64,000 nt of DNA from Cristatella mucedo (Eukaryota; Bryozoa; Phylactolaemata; Cristatellidae). The notes below the pieces were generated by a model. That model saw only the letters and a list, made by a program, of their open reading frames with translations. It ran no database searches and had not been told where the DNA came from. The stretch lies in the NCBI GenBank assembly GCA_009760855.2, contig WPIO01000115.1, forward strand, positions 1,200,648-1,264,647, written 5' to 3'. Position numbers and translations under genes: made by a program. Shown in pieces: positions 30,316 to 41,482 of this stretch; the stretch's first letter is position 1; the number at the start of each line of letters is the position of its first letter.

Positions 30316-31031
30316 TTAGCAGCCCCTCAGTTTTAGCAACACATGAATCATCGAATAAGAGGAGATTCCGAAGTCCGACAGCGGCGTATTTTCGTTGTCC
30401 CACGGTTCGCTACCTAGCTGTCGTCCTAGATGAAGAAACCGCTGATTGTTCGGTTCAATTCCTTTAAACGTAACGAGCAGAGTATCGGGGCGTCACTGAA
30501 GCGGCTACTACCGTGAGAGTCTGGCGTGCTGCAGTGGACTGGGAAAAGTACTACCAAGCTTGAGCCTGGTAGTTTCACCGAGAATGAACAGCACTGCGAG
30601 CACTTTCGATTCACTTAGCAAGCGAGCAGGGGAAAAATACGTCGACCAAACCGCAAAGACAAACAGCAGCAGAGTGGTGCCAACATGCATGCGTGCTAGA
30701 GATCGGGGGCTACGACGGCTGCTGCGACAAGTGGCCGCCAAATGCTTTGCAGAGACTGCTCTCTGTAGGGGCTGGCTTAAATGCTGCGCCCATCTTCACT
30801 TTCTCAAGTGACCCCCCCTGAACAACAGAGCTGGACTTCGTTGACACATGCAGCTGCTCTAATTCTGTTCTCTTGGGAACAAGAGCGAGGTAAAGTACTA
30901 CACGGCGCCGTTTGCATCAGTAGATTACCTGTCGCTTTGTACACAGCCTGCATTAAAACCTTTAAGGTATCCAAGGGTTGCACCTGGATTAGATTAGGCT
31001 TTCCAGTAATAGTCTTGATGTATATCTGCAT
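30316..31031 (-). CDS. divergent ubiquitin-like protein, two exons
   Basis: Read on the minus strand, exon 1 (30929-31031) starts at ATG and encodes MQIYIKTITGK and on to KAT plus the first base of codon 35, followed by a donor G|GTAATC. Exon 2 (30316-30461) follows the acceptor TTTAAAG| and completes the codon as Gly35. It continues GIEPNNQRFLHLGRQL, then LSDFGISSYSMIHVLLKLRG and a final Cys before TAA. The joined frame is 82 residues. It aligns with 76-residue ubiquitin without gaps except a six-residue insertion after Leu50. Lys6 and Lys11 are kept. Lys48 is Arg, Lys63 is Ser, Ile44 is Leu and Arg72 is Lys. The C terminus is Arg-Gly-Cys instead of Arg-Gly-Gly, with no precursor tail, so classical conjugation by E1 is doubtful. 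The splice borders are inferred. A TATA-like box lies 50 bases upstream. Alternatives are a pseudogene or a fast-evolving paralogue of ubiquitin. Confidence 0.75.
30462..30928 (-). other. inferred intron of the ubiquitin-like gene
   Basis: 467 bases between donor GTAATC (30928 downward) and acceptor AAAG (ending 30462). It is phase 1, interrupting the Gly35 codon. Removing it restores a continuous ubiquitin fold. The polypyrimidine tract (CTCTGCTCGTTACGTTT) is modest. Confidence 0.6.
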
Positions 31032-31080
31032 CCTTGAAACAAAGATGATAGACTGAGGTAGTCTTCACAGAAGACCGTCC

Positions 31081-31087
31081 TATTTAT
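31081..31087 (-). promoter_or_regulatory. TATA-like box upstream of the ubiquitin-like gene
   Basis: The minus strand reads GGGCATAAATAGGAC, with ATAAATA centred about 50 bases upstream of the ATG at 31031. This would place transcription start some 20-25 bases before the ATG, giving a short 5' UTR. Inferred from spacing only. Confidence 0.35.
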
Positions 31088-31374
31088 GCCCACCCTTTGT
31101 GCTGCCACCTGGTGGCGCAGCTGACTCAGCGGATGCAGCCCAGTGCGAGACTGGAAAACAAAGGGCCAGCTGGAACCGTGTATTGATTTTCACGTCTTAG
31201 CTCAGAAATCCTGAGCTAATAAGGCGGAGATACTCGCAGCGGGTCTTAAGCTGGACCCTATCCACTACATTCTTTGTTAAACTACTTCTGGTTGAGGCGA
31301 GGTGCAAGCAATTGCTATTTTGGCTACGACAACTCAAGCTCGTTTTGGCTCATGGGTTAAGGTGTTTATGAATA
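31088..31374. other. no recognised feature
   Basis: Presumed upstream region of the ubiquitin-like gene. No repeat or coding frame is recognised. Confidence 0.3.
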
Positions 31375-31850
31375 ATAATACTAATAATATTGCACTTGAA
31401 AGAGTGCTCTAAGAAAACTCAATATCTTTCTAGGCACTCTATATGCGATCAAAAAAGCACGTTCAAATAGTTCGTTATGTTACGCTCGACCACCAACCAG
31501 AATAACATAGTTAAACGTCACTCGCGTATGGTTGGCATGCAAACTTTGTTGGTAGAAGTGTGCACAGTATCAGCAGGCACAAACTCTCTTATTACTGTCA
31601 TAAATATACGCGTTTTTAGCGGCTTTTAAAATCTGGACAAATAAGTTAAGGTCGTGACGCAATCCGGGGGTGAAGTTCCATACTTTGGGAACGTACGAAC
31701 TAAAGCCGCCCACTCCAAAGTAATGTAGGCCTTTAATGACCGAAGTTATGTGCTAGTACGACCGCTATTGGGGCGACTGAGCTGCGTTGCATGAGCCAAA
31801 CACTAGCAACGTGATTACGATCGGTTAAGGTGAGGTACAGAGGATTCATA
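31375..31850 (-). mobile_element. LINE-A 3' fragment, old, with compensated hairpin
   Basis: (ATT)n-type tail at 31375-31395, then hairpin arms AGAGTGC and GCACTCT that pair although both differ from the usual GCGCC/GGCGC. Further in, GAAGTTCCATACTTTGGGAACGTACGAACTAAAG and CACTCCAAAGTAATGTAGG match the C-terminal region. The coding frame is lost. Confidence 0.65.
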
Positions 31851-33084
31851 CTCTAGTTGTCTTTCCTCAAATTCAGCATTCACCATCTGTCCATAACAAC
31901 AGATACATCTCTACGACAGCAATATATTTGTTACAGAGAGTTTCATCTGTAGCGCAGCACGCGATAAAAGCGCGAAAAATTATTCAGGATCGTACATCAA
32001 ACTGGCTTTGAATTTGTTTCTGGGAAAACGCCATTACAAACGGAACTGATGCCGAACGTGCATGTCGGGAGAACTTGAGCTTAAAGTTTGTAAGGATAAC
32101 TTAACTAAGGCTTGTTTCTCGGACATTAAGTACACAACTCAAATATCAGGCAATACAAAGAAAACGTATCTTTTGCTTTAAGCATTCAAGATTAAAAAAT
32201 TGAGTGCGGAGTTTTCACGCAAAACCTATTAGTCAAATCGCGTAGCTCCATTTTAGCCTAGCTTGGAGACGGATACTACATGGGACGCGGTACATACATT
32301 TTCGACATCCCATACCGACTTCAAAAACTTGCTACTTGCAATGCAAGTGTGCCTGTGCGCATTTGCGACCTGACGCTTACGCATTCGAGGAAAACAGCAC
32401 AGCTTAGCACGACTGTCACGAGAATCACATTTGCAACATTGAACCACTTATAGCCTATCTGCACTGCCTTTTAAAATAATGTAAACATGAAGGTAATTCA
32501 ATTGCAGTTAAGTTACGGCTTAATGACTTCAAGGTTCCGTCAGTCACCTTTGTGCTCCGTCATCCTCCTGCCCTCGCGTAGCCGATCCATCACAACTACT
32601 CGCCCATCCGTCTAGGCATTATAGCACCCTCTTTATACTTTTAAATGGTGAAGCATTCCTCGAATTAAGCTAAAATGTTGTGGATACGGCACTTTTAGTT
32701 CACGTGGTCCGAAAGCCCAGAAACCACTCCCGACAGACTTCAAGCAGCATCTTGACTGGGAGACAGTAAATGAAGTTTCAAATCATTAGGCACTTAGAGC
32801 TATTTCAGGGGCTCTGTGATTAATGTCTGATGTGTTTAGATGCACCGGCGTCATGCCAGTTACCATTAGCAATAATAACAATTAGCCATGGCATAACTAA
32901 AATCGTATCATGTTATCTTTGTAGGCCATACGCCCATTTCCATAAACTACCACAAACTTTTCGATCGTGGTTACATTACAGCACTGGTAATATACCTACA
33001 AAGAGACTATTTTCCTAAGGCTGCATTCAAGGTGTATTGATTGTTATAATTTATAATGAGTTCCTATTATAAGGTCTTATAACC
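31851..33084. other. no recognised gene
   Basis: Unique AT-rich DNA. A minus-strand segment near 32340-32445 could be read as a signal-peptide-like stretch (VILVTVVLSCAVFLECVSV), but it lacks an ATG or supporting exons. Confidence 0.3.
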
Positions 33085-34250
33085 GTGTTAGGTAATTTCT
33101 TCCTAGCTGTATCTTTACAAGGTCACAGTGTGGATCAAGGGGTACTTAGACGGAAAAGCTTGAGATAATTCACTTAAAGATTGAGCCGCTTTCCATTAGC
33201 TTCCGTCGGCAATAGATGTCATGCCACCCAACGAAAAGATTGGGCACATAAGACTGCAAGGTGCACTGTTCTAGCCGCCTGGACAAATTTTTAGTATTTC
33301 TGATCAAATTGGTATTAAATTAAATTAAGCTGGTTAACACAGGTTTTGACCTGTATTAAAGGCTATTAAAAGAAGCTTTTTACCAATGCTATGAGATTTA
33401 ATGTAGCATAGTGTATTTCTTTCATTTACAAGACAAAGCCACAAAGACTTCTCAGGTGCATCGCAGGAGAAGTATGTATAGCTCACATAAAGAGTAAGCA
33501 CCTTTTGGTAACCGTTCTGCAGCAAACAGGCAACTTCACCTCTAATGAAAGAAAGTGTGCTAAGCCAAGTCAGGATGTTAATCTAGGTACTGAGAAGCAG
33601 TGCAGTGGCAGCTCGGGGCGGCTGCAAAGAATTCCTCATAGCCGACAGAAGCAGCGTAATTCTCGTCCTATGACCTTAGTGGAAGACACTGCCATAGCCT
33701 AGGCCTTGCTCAGCTAAAGCATCTTTTACCAACCGTCTTTAAGCTGATGAATTGGATAGCTAATGTGTCTAACTTGTCCACAGAGCTTCTCACTGTACGA
33801 GGAACCTGACACCGGTGGAGCACCTCAGCTAGGTATTGAGGACCAAAGCGGTGGTGGACCTTTGCACCAGCATTAGACAACTTTCGCTTAGTAGCCGTTG
33901 TTCAAAAGGCAGCCATCGAGCATCTTCCAGCACAAAATTTACATATTCAGACCTCAAAATCTATCTCGGCCTGAGAGAAGCAGGACGGATGGTAGCTCAG
34001 TGAGAACAAAGAAGCACATTACGAGCTAACGCAGCAACATCAATCACCTAATCATTTGATAACTCTCCAGCGTAATAAACCATACTCTCTATTCAAACCT
34101 GGGTCCTTCTGCATATCTATGCTTAATGAGATTACAGTAAATTCCCAATGCTTTCAACTGCCAAAAATTCACGTGAAAAACCAACGCTGGTAATCGGGAC
34201 AGCATAATTCCTAATGCTATACTGCCACTTGTCCACTTACGAATAGATAT
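33085..34250 (-). mobile_element. LINE-B 3' half, old
   Basis: Recognisable minus-strand LINE-B phrases: CTTTACAAGGTCACAGTGTGG (3' UTR), GAAGCAGTGCAGTGGCAGCTCGGG, GTCTTTAAGCTGATGAATTGGATAGCTAATGTG, GCACCTCAGCTAGGTATTGAGGACCAAAG and GGCAGCCATCGAGCATCTTCCAGC. All frames are destroyed. Confidence 0.65.
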
Positions 34251-35459
34251 GGACCCTCAAGAATAAGAGGAATGTAATGGATTTGAGTGGAAAAGGTTCT
34301 CTGAGCCGTCCTTGAAAAATTGGCGAAATTCTCTGCCGAAAATATTGAATTAAATAACGTATAATTCTGCATACAATGCCATTCTAGTGGGTACATTTTG
34401 AGGTATCTGCCAAATCTTCATGTTACAAAGGTTTTTTCAAACTTCTGCAGGCGAGCCATAACCACTGTCGATTTATTCGTCAGCTAGATGTCCCCAAATC
34501 TTCCGCTCGTGATTTAATTTATTTTCTGAATACTTTGTTATGATGAGGATTGTAAAATCGCAGCTTAAATCTGCCAGAGTACATCCTACTGCGTTTATTT
34601 CACCATAGCATTGCTAGATTAAGACGTCTAAAATCTATAAGTGATACAATAATTACTTAGAAAAAGACCCAAATAGTTTTGCAATCGTACGTAAGATTAT
34701 ACGGTTGCAATTAGCTGCCAGTACTCATGGCTTAATTAAATTTTCAAATTGCGGGTGACATCTATTTTATCCACAATCTCTGTAGTCTAGATATAAAATA
34801 TTACTAGGGATCCTTTCACAGAGAATACATCATATGAAACTCTTAAAAAAGGTGACATCATTCGTTTGGGTTTCGAGTATTGTAAATGGAACCAATATCA
34901 TAAAATATTGGCCAATCTGGCGACCTCGGCATAGTAAGTATAGATGCAAGTCATCCGCCCGCTTAGGGGTCGTCCTGAATTTGGTACGTAGGGGAGGCTA
35001 AAGGTCGTTGCAGAGAAGTGGGGGCATGTGGTCAGTGAGTTTTTATCTGTTATATACATGGCTATTCTCTTATTATTTCCTTACTAACGTTATAGCTATT
35101 GCTTATGACTACATGGAGCTATTTTTCCTACAGGATCCTCGTGCTTCACCAGATCATTTGACCCGATCGTAAAATAAAACCGTGCGATTCCTGTTACTAT
35201 TACTGTACGAAAGCCAGTCTTAAGGGCACTACTAGTACAATGCAGAGGTAGAGCATTTAAGTGCGTTATGCAATCTAGTGCATTTTAAGCATGCCAGCCA
35301 CAACTTGATGCAGAAAGTCATAGTTCGTCGTGGGCTATTTAGAATGGTTTAGGCACCTTTGCAAGCACTTTACGGAAGCGGCTGTTAGATCGTCTCGTGT
35401 TGTTTTTAATTTCATAACATACTCTCAGCCGACGGCCTAGTTCCAGGCTCTGTGAGAGC
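34251..35459. other. no recognised feature
   Basis: Long AT-rich stretch without convincing open frames or repeats. Confidence 0.4.
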
Positions 35460-35770
35460 AGGAAGTTCATGACCGTTCTCTGAAGGATTTAAAGTTAGTA
35501 CAAGATTATATTCTGAAAAGAGATGTGCTTGGACTATCAGTTGGCCTGATAAGAGAGATAGGCTAGAGCCAAAGAGCAAAGGGACCTATAAGTAAGCGAC
35601 CAAACTTCAAAGTTAATGGGTTGACTGACTGTGAGCCACTGCATGTCAGCAAGGAATGGTGCACTGTGCTGTAAAAGCTGGAAAGCTCACGGCAGACTAG
35701 TCTAGCTACACAGTGTTTCACCCGCTTGAAGCACAAGGATATGACAGGAAGGACGACCAGTGATCATTTA
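35460..35770 (-). mobile_element. LINE-A C-terminal fragment, old
   Basis: GGATTTAAAGTTAGTACAAG, TCAGTTGGCCTGATAAGAGAGATAGGCTAGAGCC and AAAGGGACCTATAAGTAAGCGACC match minus-strand LINE-A at 36400-36540. It continues to about 35770 with decay. Confidence 0.55.
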
Positions 35771-36029
35771 ATTGCAGTGGCCACGACGTGGTTTTATGAA
35801 TGCATTCTGAAATTTAGATGTGCTATACCAGTCTAGGCAATCCATAACTGAATACGAGAACTCAGGGCACCATTGATACGCCATAGCTAAATATTACCCT
35901 TCCGTTTACTCTTTTTCCAAGTGAATGTGCATTTCAGAAATGAAATGTAGAAACACTGCATTCCACTTTTAGCTTGATGTTAGTAAGAGCCCAAAAATCT
36001 TACAAAATTTACCTCGAGTAATAACATTA
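35771..36029. other. probably decayed LINE sequence
   Basis: Weak LINE-A-like phrases (AGATGTGCTATACCAGTCTAGGCAATCC) but not securely alignable. Confidence 0.25.
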
Positions 36030-38210
36030 ACGTTATTATTGTACTTAGTAAAGCACCCTCAAGGAACTTAATCTCTTTCTAGGCGGTTTACACTTGCTGC
36101 AAAGTGAAATGCAATTGAATTGTAAGCAAAATCATGCTTGAAAAACAAACAAAATAATAAACATGGTTAGGGTGACATGCACAGGGTCAGCATGCAAATG
36201 TGGTTAGTGGCAGCATACACAGTGTTAGTGCACATAAGCACGTGAAGGACCAATCACAGGGACCAACTAAATACTGTCCTAAATAGGTGTGTTTGTAAGT
36301 TCCGTTTAAATGTGGTCAGGTAATGGGATGTCGTGATGCAGGTCGGGAGGGAGTTCCTGGTTTTGGGAGCATACGAACTTAACGCCCGGTCTCCTAAGAA
36401 TTTAAGTGTGTACAAGGAATTTGTTCACTGTTGGAATCCGAAAGGCAGGTGGTACGATGCTTGGCCTGATGGGGTAGTAAATCTAAGAGATAAGCTAGAG
36501 CTATAGAACGAAGGGACCTAAAAGTGAGCAACAAAACCTTGAAGTCAATCCCTTGCTTGACCGGTAGCCAGTGCAAGACTGCGACAAGTAGAGTAATGTG
36601 GCAACCACGACGCTCACGACAGACAAGCCTACCTTCACAGTTTTGCACCAGCTGCAATTGCCTGATCTCACATGCTGGTCGGCCAGTAAGCAGTGAATTG
36701 CTAAAGTCAAGGCGGGATGTCACGAATGCACGGACCATCTTAGGTGTGGTATCCCTATCTAAACAAGCCGAATTTTAGCAATGTTATGAAGCTGAAAATA
36801 GGCTGATTCGACTGTGGAGCTGATATGGTCGTCCAACGTGAGGTCGCTTTGGAATATGAGACCTACATTTCGAGCTGATTCCTCTAGAGATATACTGGCA
36901 GAGCCTATTTGAGACTCGGCCTTTCCAATATCTGAATCACACTGGGTTTGCCCATAGCTAGTAAGTTTGTTTTATCATCGTTTAGTTTTAGAAAATTGGC
37001 TGCCATCCATCTGCGGATGACATCAATACATGCACCTTATCAGTCGAGAGAATTTGAGGTGCTCGAATGCTGGGAGGGATCTAAGCAAAGGTACAACTGA
37101 GTGTCATCCGCATATACCGGAAAGCCTAGATTGTGCTTGGCAATCAAATCAGCAAGAGGGAGAGTATAAACCATGAAAAGAACCGGACCTAGCACGGAGC
37201 CCTGAGGTACTCCAAATTTCACAGGTACTTCAGATGATATCTGTCCATTCATGTCAATACTCAGGAGTCTGCCACTGAGATAGGACCTGAACCACTGCAG
37301 AGCAGAGCCAGTGATGCCCAGGCGAGATGAGAGGCGCTACAAAAGAACTGTGTGATCGATATTATCAAAAGCGTCCGAAAGATCGAGCAAAACAAGCAAA
37401 GACACTCTACCCGTGTCTGATTTCTGAAGTAGGTCGTTTGTAACCGGGTTCCAGGGGACAGAGGATAATTCCCGCCAAACCCAGCAGTACTCCAGCCAAG
37501 CTGCTGCTGACCAAGCTGCCGAGCCAGGGTAAGACGAGTCAGGTTAATCCTCTTTACAATAAAGCATGCACCAACAACTACGGGGAAACTAAACAAGTCT
37601 AAAGAAATTGTAGCTCACGATTATAGCAACTCCACCACCAGTTTTGATTGATCTTGGGGTGTGAAAGAACCAGAAACCGGATGGAATAGCTTCTTTAGTT
37701 GTCGGGCAGTTAATCGATTTCAGCCAAGTTTCAGTTAGGGCGAGCAGGTCGATACCATTTTCAAAAATAAGGTCGCTTATTACCTGAGGTTTTTCGCACG
37801 TTGAGTGAGGATTCCAAAGGCAAGCCTTAAGTCCGGCCGATGGAATTATAACAGGCCTAACGACTACTAATTTAGAGAGATTTACAGTGATGCATGTGGG
37901 GGAGCTTGCTGAGCGGTTTGATACAATGCTAGGAATACTGAACGAGCGGCTACTCAGCTTGCAGTTCCTGCCCAACGAGTTGCTTCTTAGCTGGCGGTTC
38001 CGGCCGCGGCGGCGGCTGCAGGTTGCTTTTCTTTTGTTAATGTATAGTTCATGAACCTTAGCGACAACATTAATATCCAGGAATGCATTTGATCTACGAT
38101 GACAAAGCGATAGCAGCTGCTGACGATCATAATGAACAAGCAGGCTACTAACCGCCGGCGTAGCTAAGGCAGCTGCTGGTGTGGGAGTCCCAGCAGCCCG
38201 AAGCAATAAG
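36030..38210 (-). pseudogene. LINE-A with 5' endonuclease part, internally deleted
   Basis: The only copy with the LINE-A 5' coding part. At 37589-38206 (minus) a basic N-terminal region with CSRRRGRNRQLRS precedes the start of EN: LIFENGIDLLALTETWLKS (the conserved Thr-Glu-Thr-Trp) and KTGGGVAIIVSYNFF. The sequence then jumps, through about 150 unidentified bases (37445-37595), into RT at the AFDTIDH region near 37380. It continues KFGVPQGSVLGPVLFMVY, FPVYADDTQLYLCL (YADD intact), AFVTSRLDFSNSLLTGRPAC and the C terminus, to the hairpin and tail at 36030-36075. Most of EN and the RT fingers are deleted. Confidence 0.85.
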
Positions 38211-38440
38211 TGGTTAGATGTCCAGAGGCACGTAATAGCTTATGCTCTAGGGTCGAAATAAAAATCCGAATAACTTTAAACCGGTCTTAGCTGTATCGTT
38301 TACGTATACGATGTTCGCAAGAACATCGGTTTTCGGAAGTATTATGCAATGAACGTGAATGCACGTTAAAGCGCTCAGGTTAGGAGGCGATAATTTGAGT
38401 GATCTCACACGTTTTACACACACTTTATTTTATTATTAAT
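38211..38440. other. possible 5' UTR of the LINE-A copy, then unique DNA
   Basis: Upstream of the EN frame on the minus strand, so may be LINE-A 5' UTR. There is no second copy here to compare with. Confidence 0.25.
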
Positions 38441-38444
38441 ATTA

Positions 38445-38580
38445 CTGCACCAGTCGTGTAGTCACTCTAGTCGACCATGGTCGGACCTGGGTCATGAGGT
38501 TGAGTCCTGGGGCATGCTTGAACCGGCTGGTTACACACTTCGTCGTCTTACAGTGAAATAAAAATGAATTATATTTGTAT
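38445..38580 (+). mobile_element. tRNA-derived SINE-like element
   Basis: CATGAGGTTGAGTCCTGGGG resembles a B box (GGTTGAGTCC), and the 3' end CAGTGAAATAAAAATGAATTATATTTG resembles the SINE-1 end ATAAAAATGAGTTACATATC at 41448-41470. Only one copy is seen, so it remains tentative. Confidence 0.35.
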
Positions 38581-39249
38581 TGTAGCATTCGTTTCTTTAA
38601 AGCGCGAAACTTGGGATATATCCGAACATTTATTAACTGTGCTGATTTATGGTGTTTATGTTCTCTTTTCCATGCTGTCTCTTACATATTATCATGCTTA
38701 AGGAAAAGATTTAGATATATGCAAGATATACAGGTTTCCAAGTAAACGATGGGACGTCGATCTTTTAAGCCAATTTTCAAGTTTCTAGGTCTTGAAAATG
38801 CCTAAAGTTTCTGGAAGACTGAATCAATATATTAAGATTAATTAAAATGCGGTCTAGATTAATGCGTTCCCTAAATGAAAAAAACCTTTGATGTGATCTT
38901 ACTAGTTTTTGAGTGGTGAAAAATCCACAGCAGCTTGGTTGATCCAAGATGGCAAGCATGAGACATCATATCCCTCCAGTTTTGGCTTTGCTGTCTTTCA
39001 GCAAGCTGCCTAGAGTAAAGGACACACAAATTGCTGGCACCTCTGCCTGACGAACTCACCTTCAGCTGATACCCATTGGATACTGGATTATTGCAGAAAG
39101 CAACCGTGGATTGAAACGATGTTGATACTTCAAGTGTGTATTACCTAAGGATTGGTGAAATACATCTTTTTAATTTGTTCGAGAACGACTTGATGGATGG
39201 AAGCAAATGATAGAGAAAGACAGCATGCCAATGGAGCGAGGAGGTTCGA
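38581..39249. other. no recognised feature
   Basis: Unique AT-rich sequence, with a short similarity to 27108-27180 noted there. Confidence 0.3.
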
Positions 39250-39885
39250 CAAGCAATACTGTATCTCTGTATGTAACTCCACAAAGCGACGACAACTATG
39301 TGGTTGTTCCACAGGAGTGTTTTGTCGCTCTTTCTCAGCCTAAGTGACTTTCCGTAGGCATTCGCAAGCCAAAATACGTCATCTCACACGATAAATGGAA
39401 AGAGGAAAGCATAGTAGAGTCAGGAGAGCAGATGAAATAGTGAGTAGCATGGAAGTAGCAGTCCCGGACTGCTAGAAATAATGAATTATAGTCTGCAGCA
39501 GTTTAGTAGTTGCTGACGCACAAAAATAGTGGAATTGTGTGCCACAGTATAATATTAGCTGATCGAAAGCGTTTTATGTCAATGGTCTGTAAGCGGAGGA
39601 ATTGACCATCTTATACATCGCCCACAGGGTCTGAGTGTAAAAGAAGGCTGAAACTGGTGGAGCAGCTTAGCTAACTATTAAAGAGACAAGCCGAGCACGA
39701 CCCTTTAGGCCAGATTAAAACCTCAGCTCTATAGCCTATACTCAGCCGGCAGCCATCCAAGCTCTTCCGTAAAAACTGACGATCGGTGCGACCGTTAAAA
39801 TATTTCTCGGCCTTAAGGAAGGATTTCGGATACCGGCTGAGTATCCAAAACGAAGTACATTGCAAGGTAAGATAACGATATCAGG
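39250..39885 (-). mobile_element. LINE-B 3' part
   Basis: Starts with the 3' UTR (TATCTCTGTATGTAACTCCACAAAGC, stem-loop arm ATGTGG at about 39300) and runs into the C-terminal region: GGTCTGTAAGCGGAGGAATTG, ACTGGTGGAGCAGCTTAGCTAAC, ACTCAGCCGGCAGCCATCCAAGCTCTTCCG. The reading frame is lost. Confidence 0.75.
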
Positions 39886-40084
39886 TGCACAATAATTAAA
39901 AATGATCCATCCTTATTAGCAGTACTCTCGCGTCTAAAGTGGGTCGATCTGAATAGCCGAAGTCAGTGAGATTTTAGTATAAAACTATGGCAAGTTAATT
40001 CATTTGATAACCATGGTTGTGGGCCAGTGCTAAATAGAGAAAGGTGAAACACCTTAGTCGAATTCAAGTTTCTGTATGGGGTTA
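39886..40084. other. no recognised feature
   Basis: Short interval, possibly decayed LINE-B continuation. Confidence 0.25.
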
Positions 40085-40095
40085 AGCCAATAGAT

Positions 40096-40131
40096 GTATA
40101 TATAAATATATGTATATGTATGTGTATATAT

Positions 40132-40187
<56 letters not shown>

Positions 40188-40215
40188 CTATATATATGTG
40201 TGTGTGTGTGTGTAT
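40096..40215. repeat. (TA)n/(TG)n/(CA)n compound microsatellite
   Basis: Alternating TA, TG, CA and TA runs ending in a TG run near 40215. The CA and TG blocks flank the TA core, so the segment is self-complementary and could form a long hairpin. Confidence 0.95.
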
Positions 40216-40574
40216 GTTAAAAATTGGAGAAGATTTAACTAATATGACTTAAAGTAGGTGCACATAATGGCTTTGAAAAAATCCCCAGCTACAATCAAAC
40301 AAGCAAAAGATGACTATAATATGCCTTTAAAAAACCTCAAGACTTACTTTACCAGCGTAACTAAGTCCTTATGTCACCTGCCGTTCGACTAATACCAAAA
40401 ATCAGGTTACAGATTCAGAAGTCTTTAAAAGCTATCGATTAACCAACGGACTTAATCCCACTCACAAAGAGAAGGGACAGGCGCCGTTTACAAAAAGAGA
40501 GCAGTTAAATAAGTTGGTGTATCATCAAAGATTCAAAGGTAGCTGCCAAGGAAAGCTGAGAAGAATATGGTGTA
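40216..40574. other. no recognised feature
   Basis: Unique AT-rich sequence. Confidence 0.3.
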
Positions 40575-40724
40575 ATGCAATGTAATATCATGTAATGTAA
40601 TGCAACGTATCTCCATTTGTAACTCCACAAAGCTACAAAGACTATGTGGAAGTTAAAAAGGATAGATTTATGTAGGTCAATATCAGCCTAGGCGGCACTT
40701 GGTACGTATTTGGTTGTCAACAGA

Positions 40725-41003
40725 CTTCACACACCTATTTAGGAAAGCATTTAGTGGGTCCCTGTGATTCGTCTTTGATGTGCTTATGCGTGCTGACACT
40801 GTGCATGCTGCCACTAACCACACTTGCATGCTGACCCTGTGCATGTCACCCCTAACCATATTATTCATCTCGTTTGTTTTTCAAGCATGATTTTACTTAC
40901 CATTCAATTGCATTTCACTTTACAGCAAATGTAAAGCGCCTAGAGAGAGATTGAGTTCTCAGAGGGCACTTTATCAATTGAATTATTATTATTATTATTA
41001 TTA
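40725..41003 (+). mobile_element. LINE-A 3' fragment nested in LINE-B
   Basis: Begins within the conserved C-terminal end (ACACACCTATTTAGGAAAGC; coding for LRTAFSGSL-type sequence), followed by the full 3' UTR, a hairpin with arms AAAGCGCC and GGCACTTT, and an (ATT)n tail at 40980-41003. LINE-B flanks it on both sides. Confidence 0.85.
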
Positions 41004-41344
41004 CCGCAAAAAACGATAAAATAGGAAGCATTGCAGAGTCAGGAGAGCAGTTGAGGTAGTGGGAAGCATGGAAGTAGCTGCTCGGGACCACAGGAAAGAA
41101 TGAGTCAAAGTCGCCAGCAGGAGAGCAGTTTGAAAGTCTAGGACCTACAGAGCTAAAGCTTTTGTCGCTTAAGGCCTTTAAGTAATGGCATGGAATATCT
41201 ATTACATCAAAAATGCAGGACTGGAGGGTACAATGAGGCTGAAACTGGTGCAACTGTTCAGCTAGGTATGGGGAGCTAAGTCTTTGCGGGGCAAGTGGGT
41301 CAGAGTAAGAAGTTTTCTCTGTATCCCTTATTCGAATGGTGGCC

Positions 41345-41482
41345 ATAGTAATGTGCTCGCCACAAGAAAATCGGACTGAGGTCGTGGGCTCGAGGGCCGA
41401 GGCATACGTGAAGTACCTGAATAGACATTAAGTTCTATTAGGGCGCTATAAAAATGAGTTACATATCTATATATTCATTTAT
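41345..41482 (+). mobile_element. SINE-1 nested in LINE-B
   Basis: Second copy of SINE-1: GGTCGTGGGCTCGAGG (B box region), GGCATACGTGAAG, ACATTAAGTTCTATTAGGGCGCTATAAAAATGAG, with an AT-rich end. The final third mimics the LINE-A 3' hairpin (GGCGCT arm). LINE-B sequence lies on both sides. Confidence 0.7.

Noticed and set aside
32340..32460. Signal-peptide-like stretch on the minus strand (VILVTVVLSCAVFLECVSV)
   Set aside because: No initiating ATG, no downstream domain and no convincing splice sites; hydrophobic runs are expected by chance in AT-rich DNA.
40096..40215. Possible telomeric or CRISPR-like array
   Set aside because: Only dinucleotide runs are present, with no spacer-repeat structure; it is a compound microsatellite.
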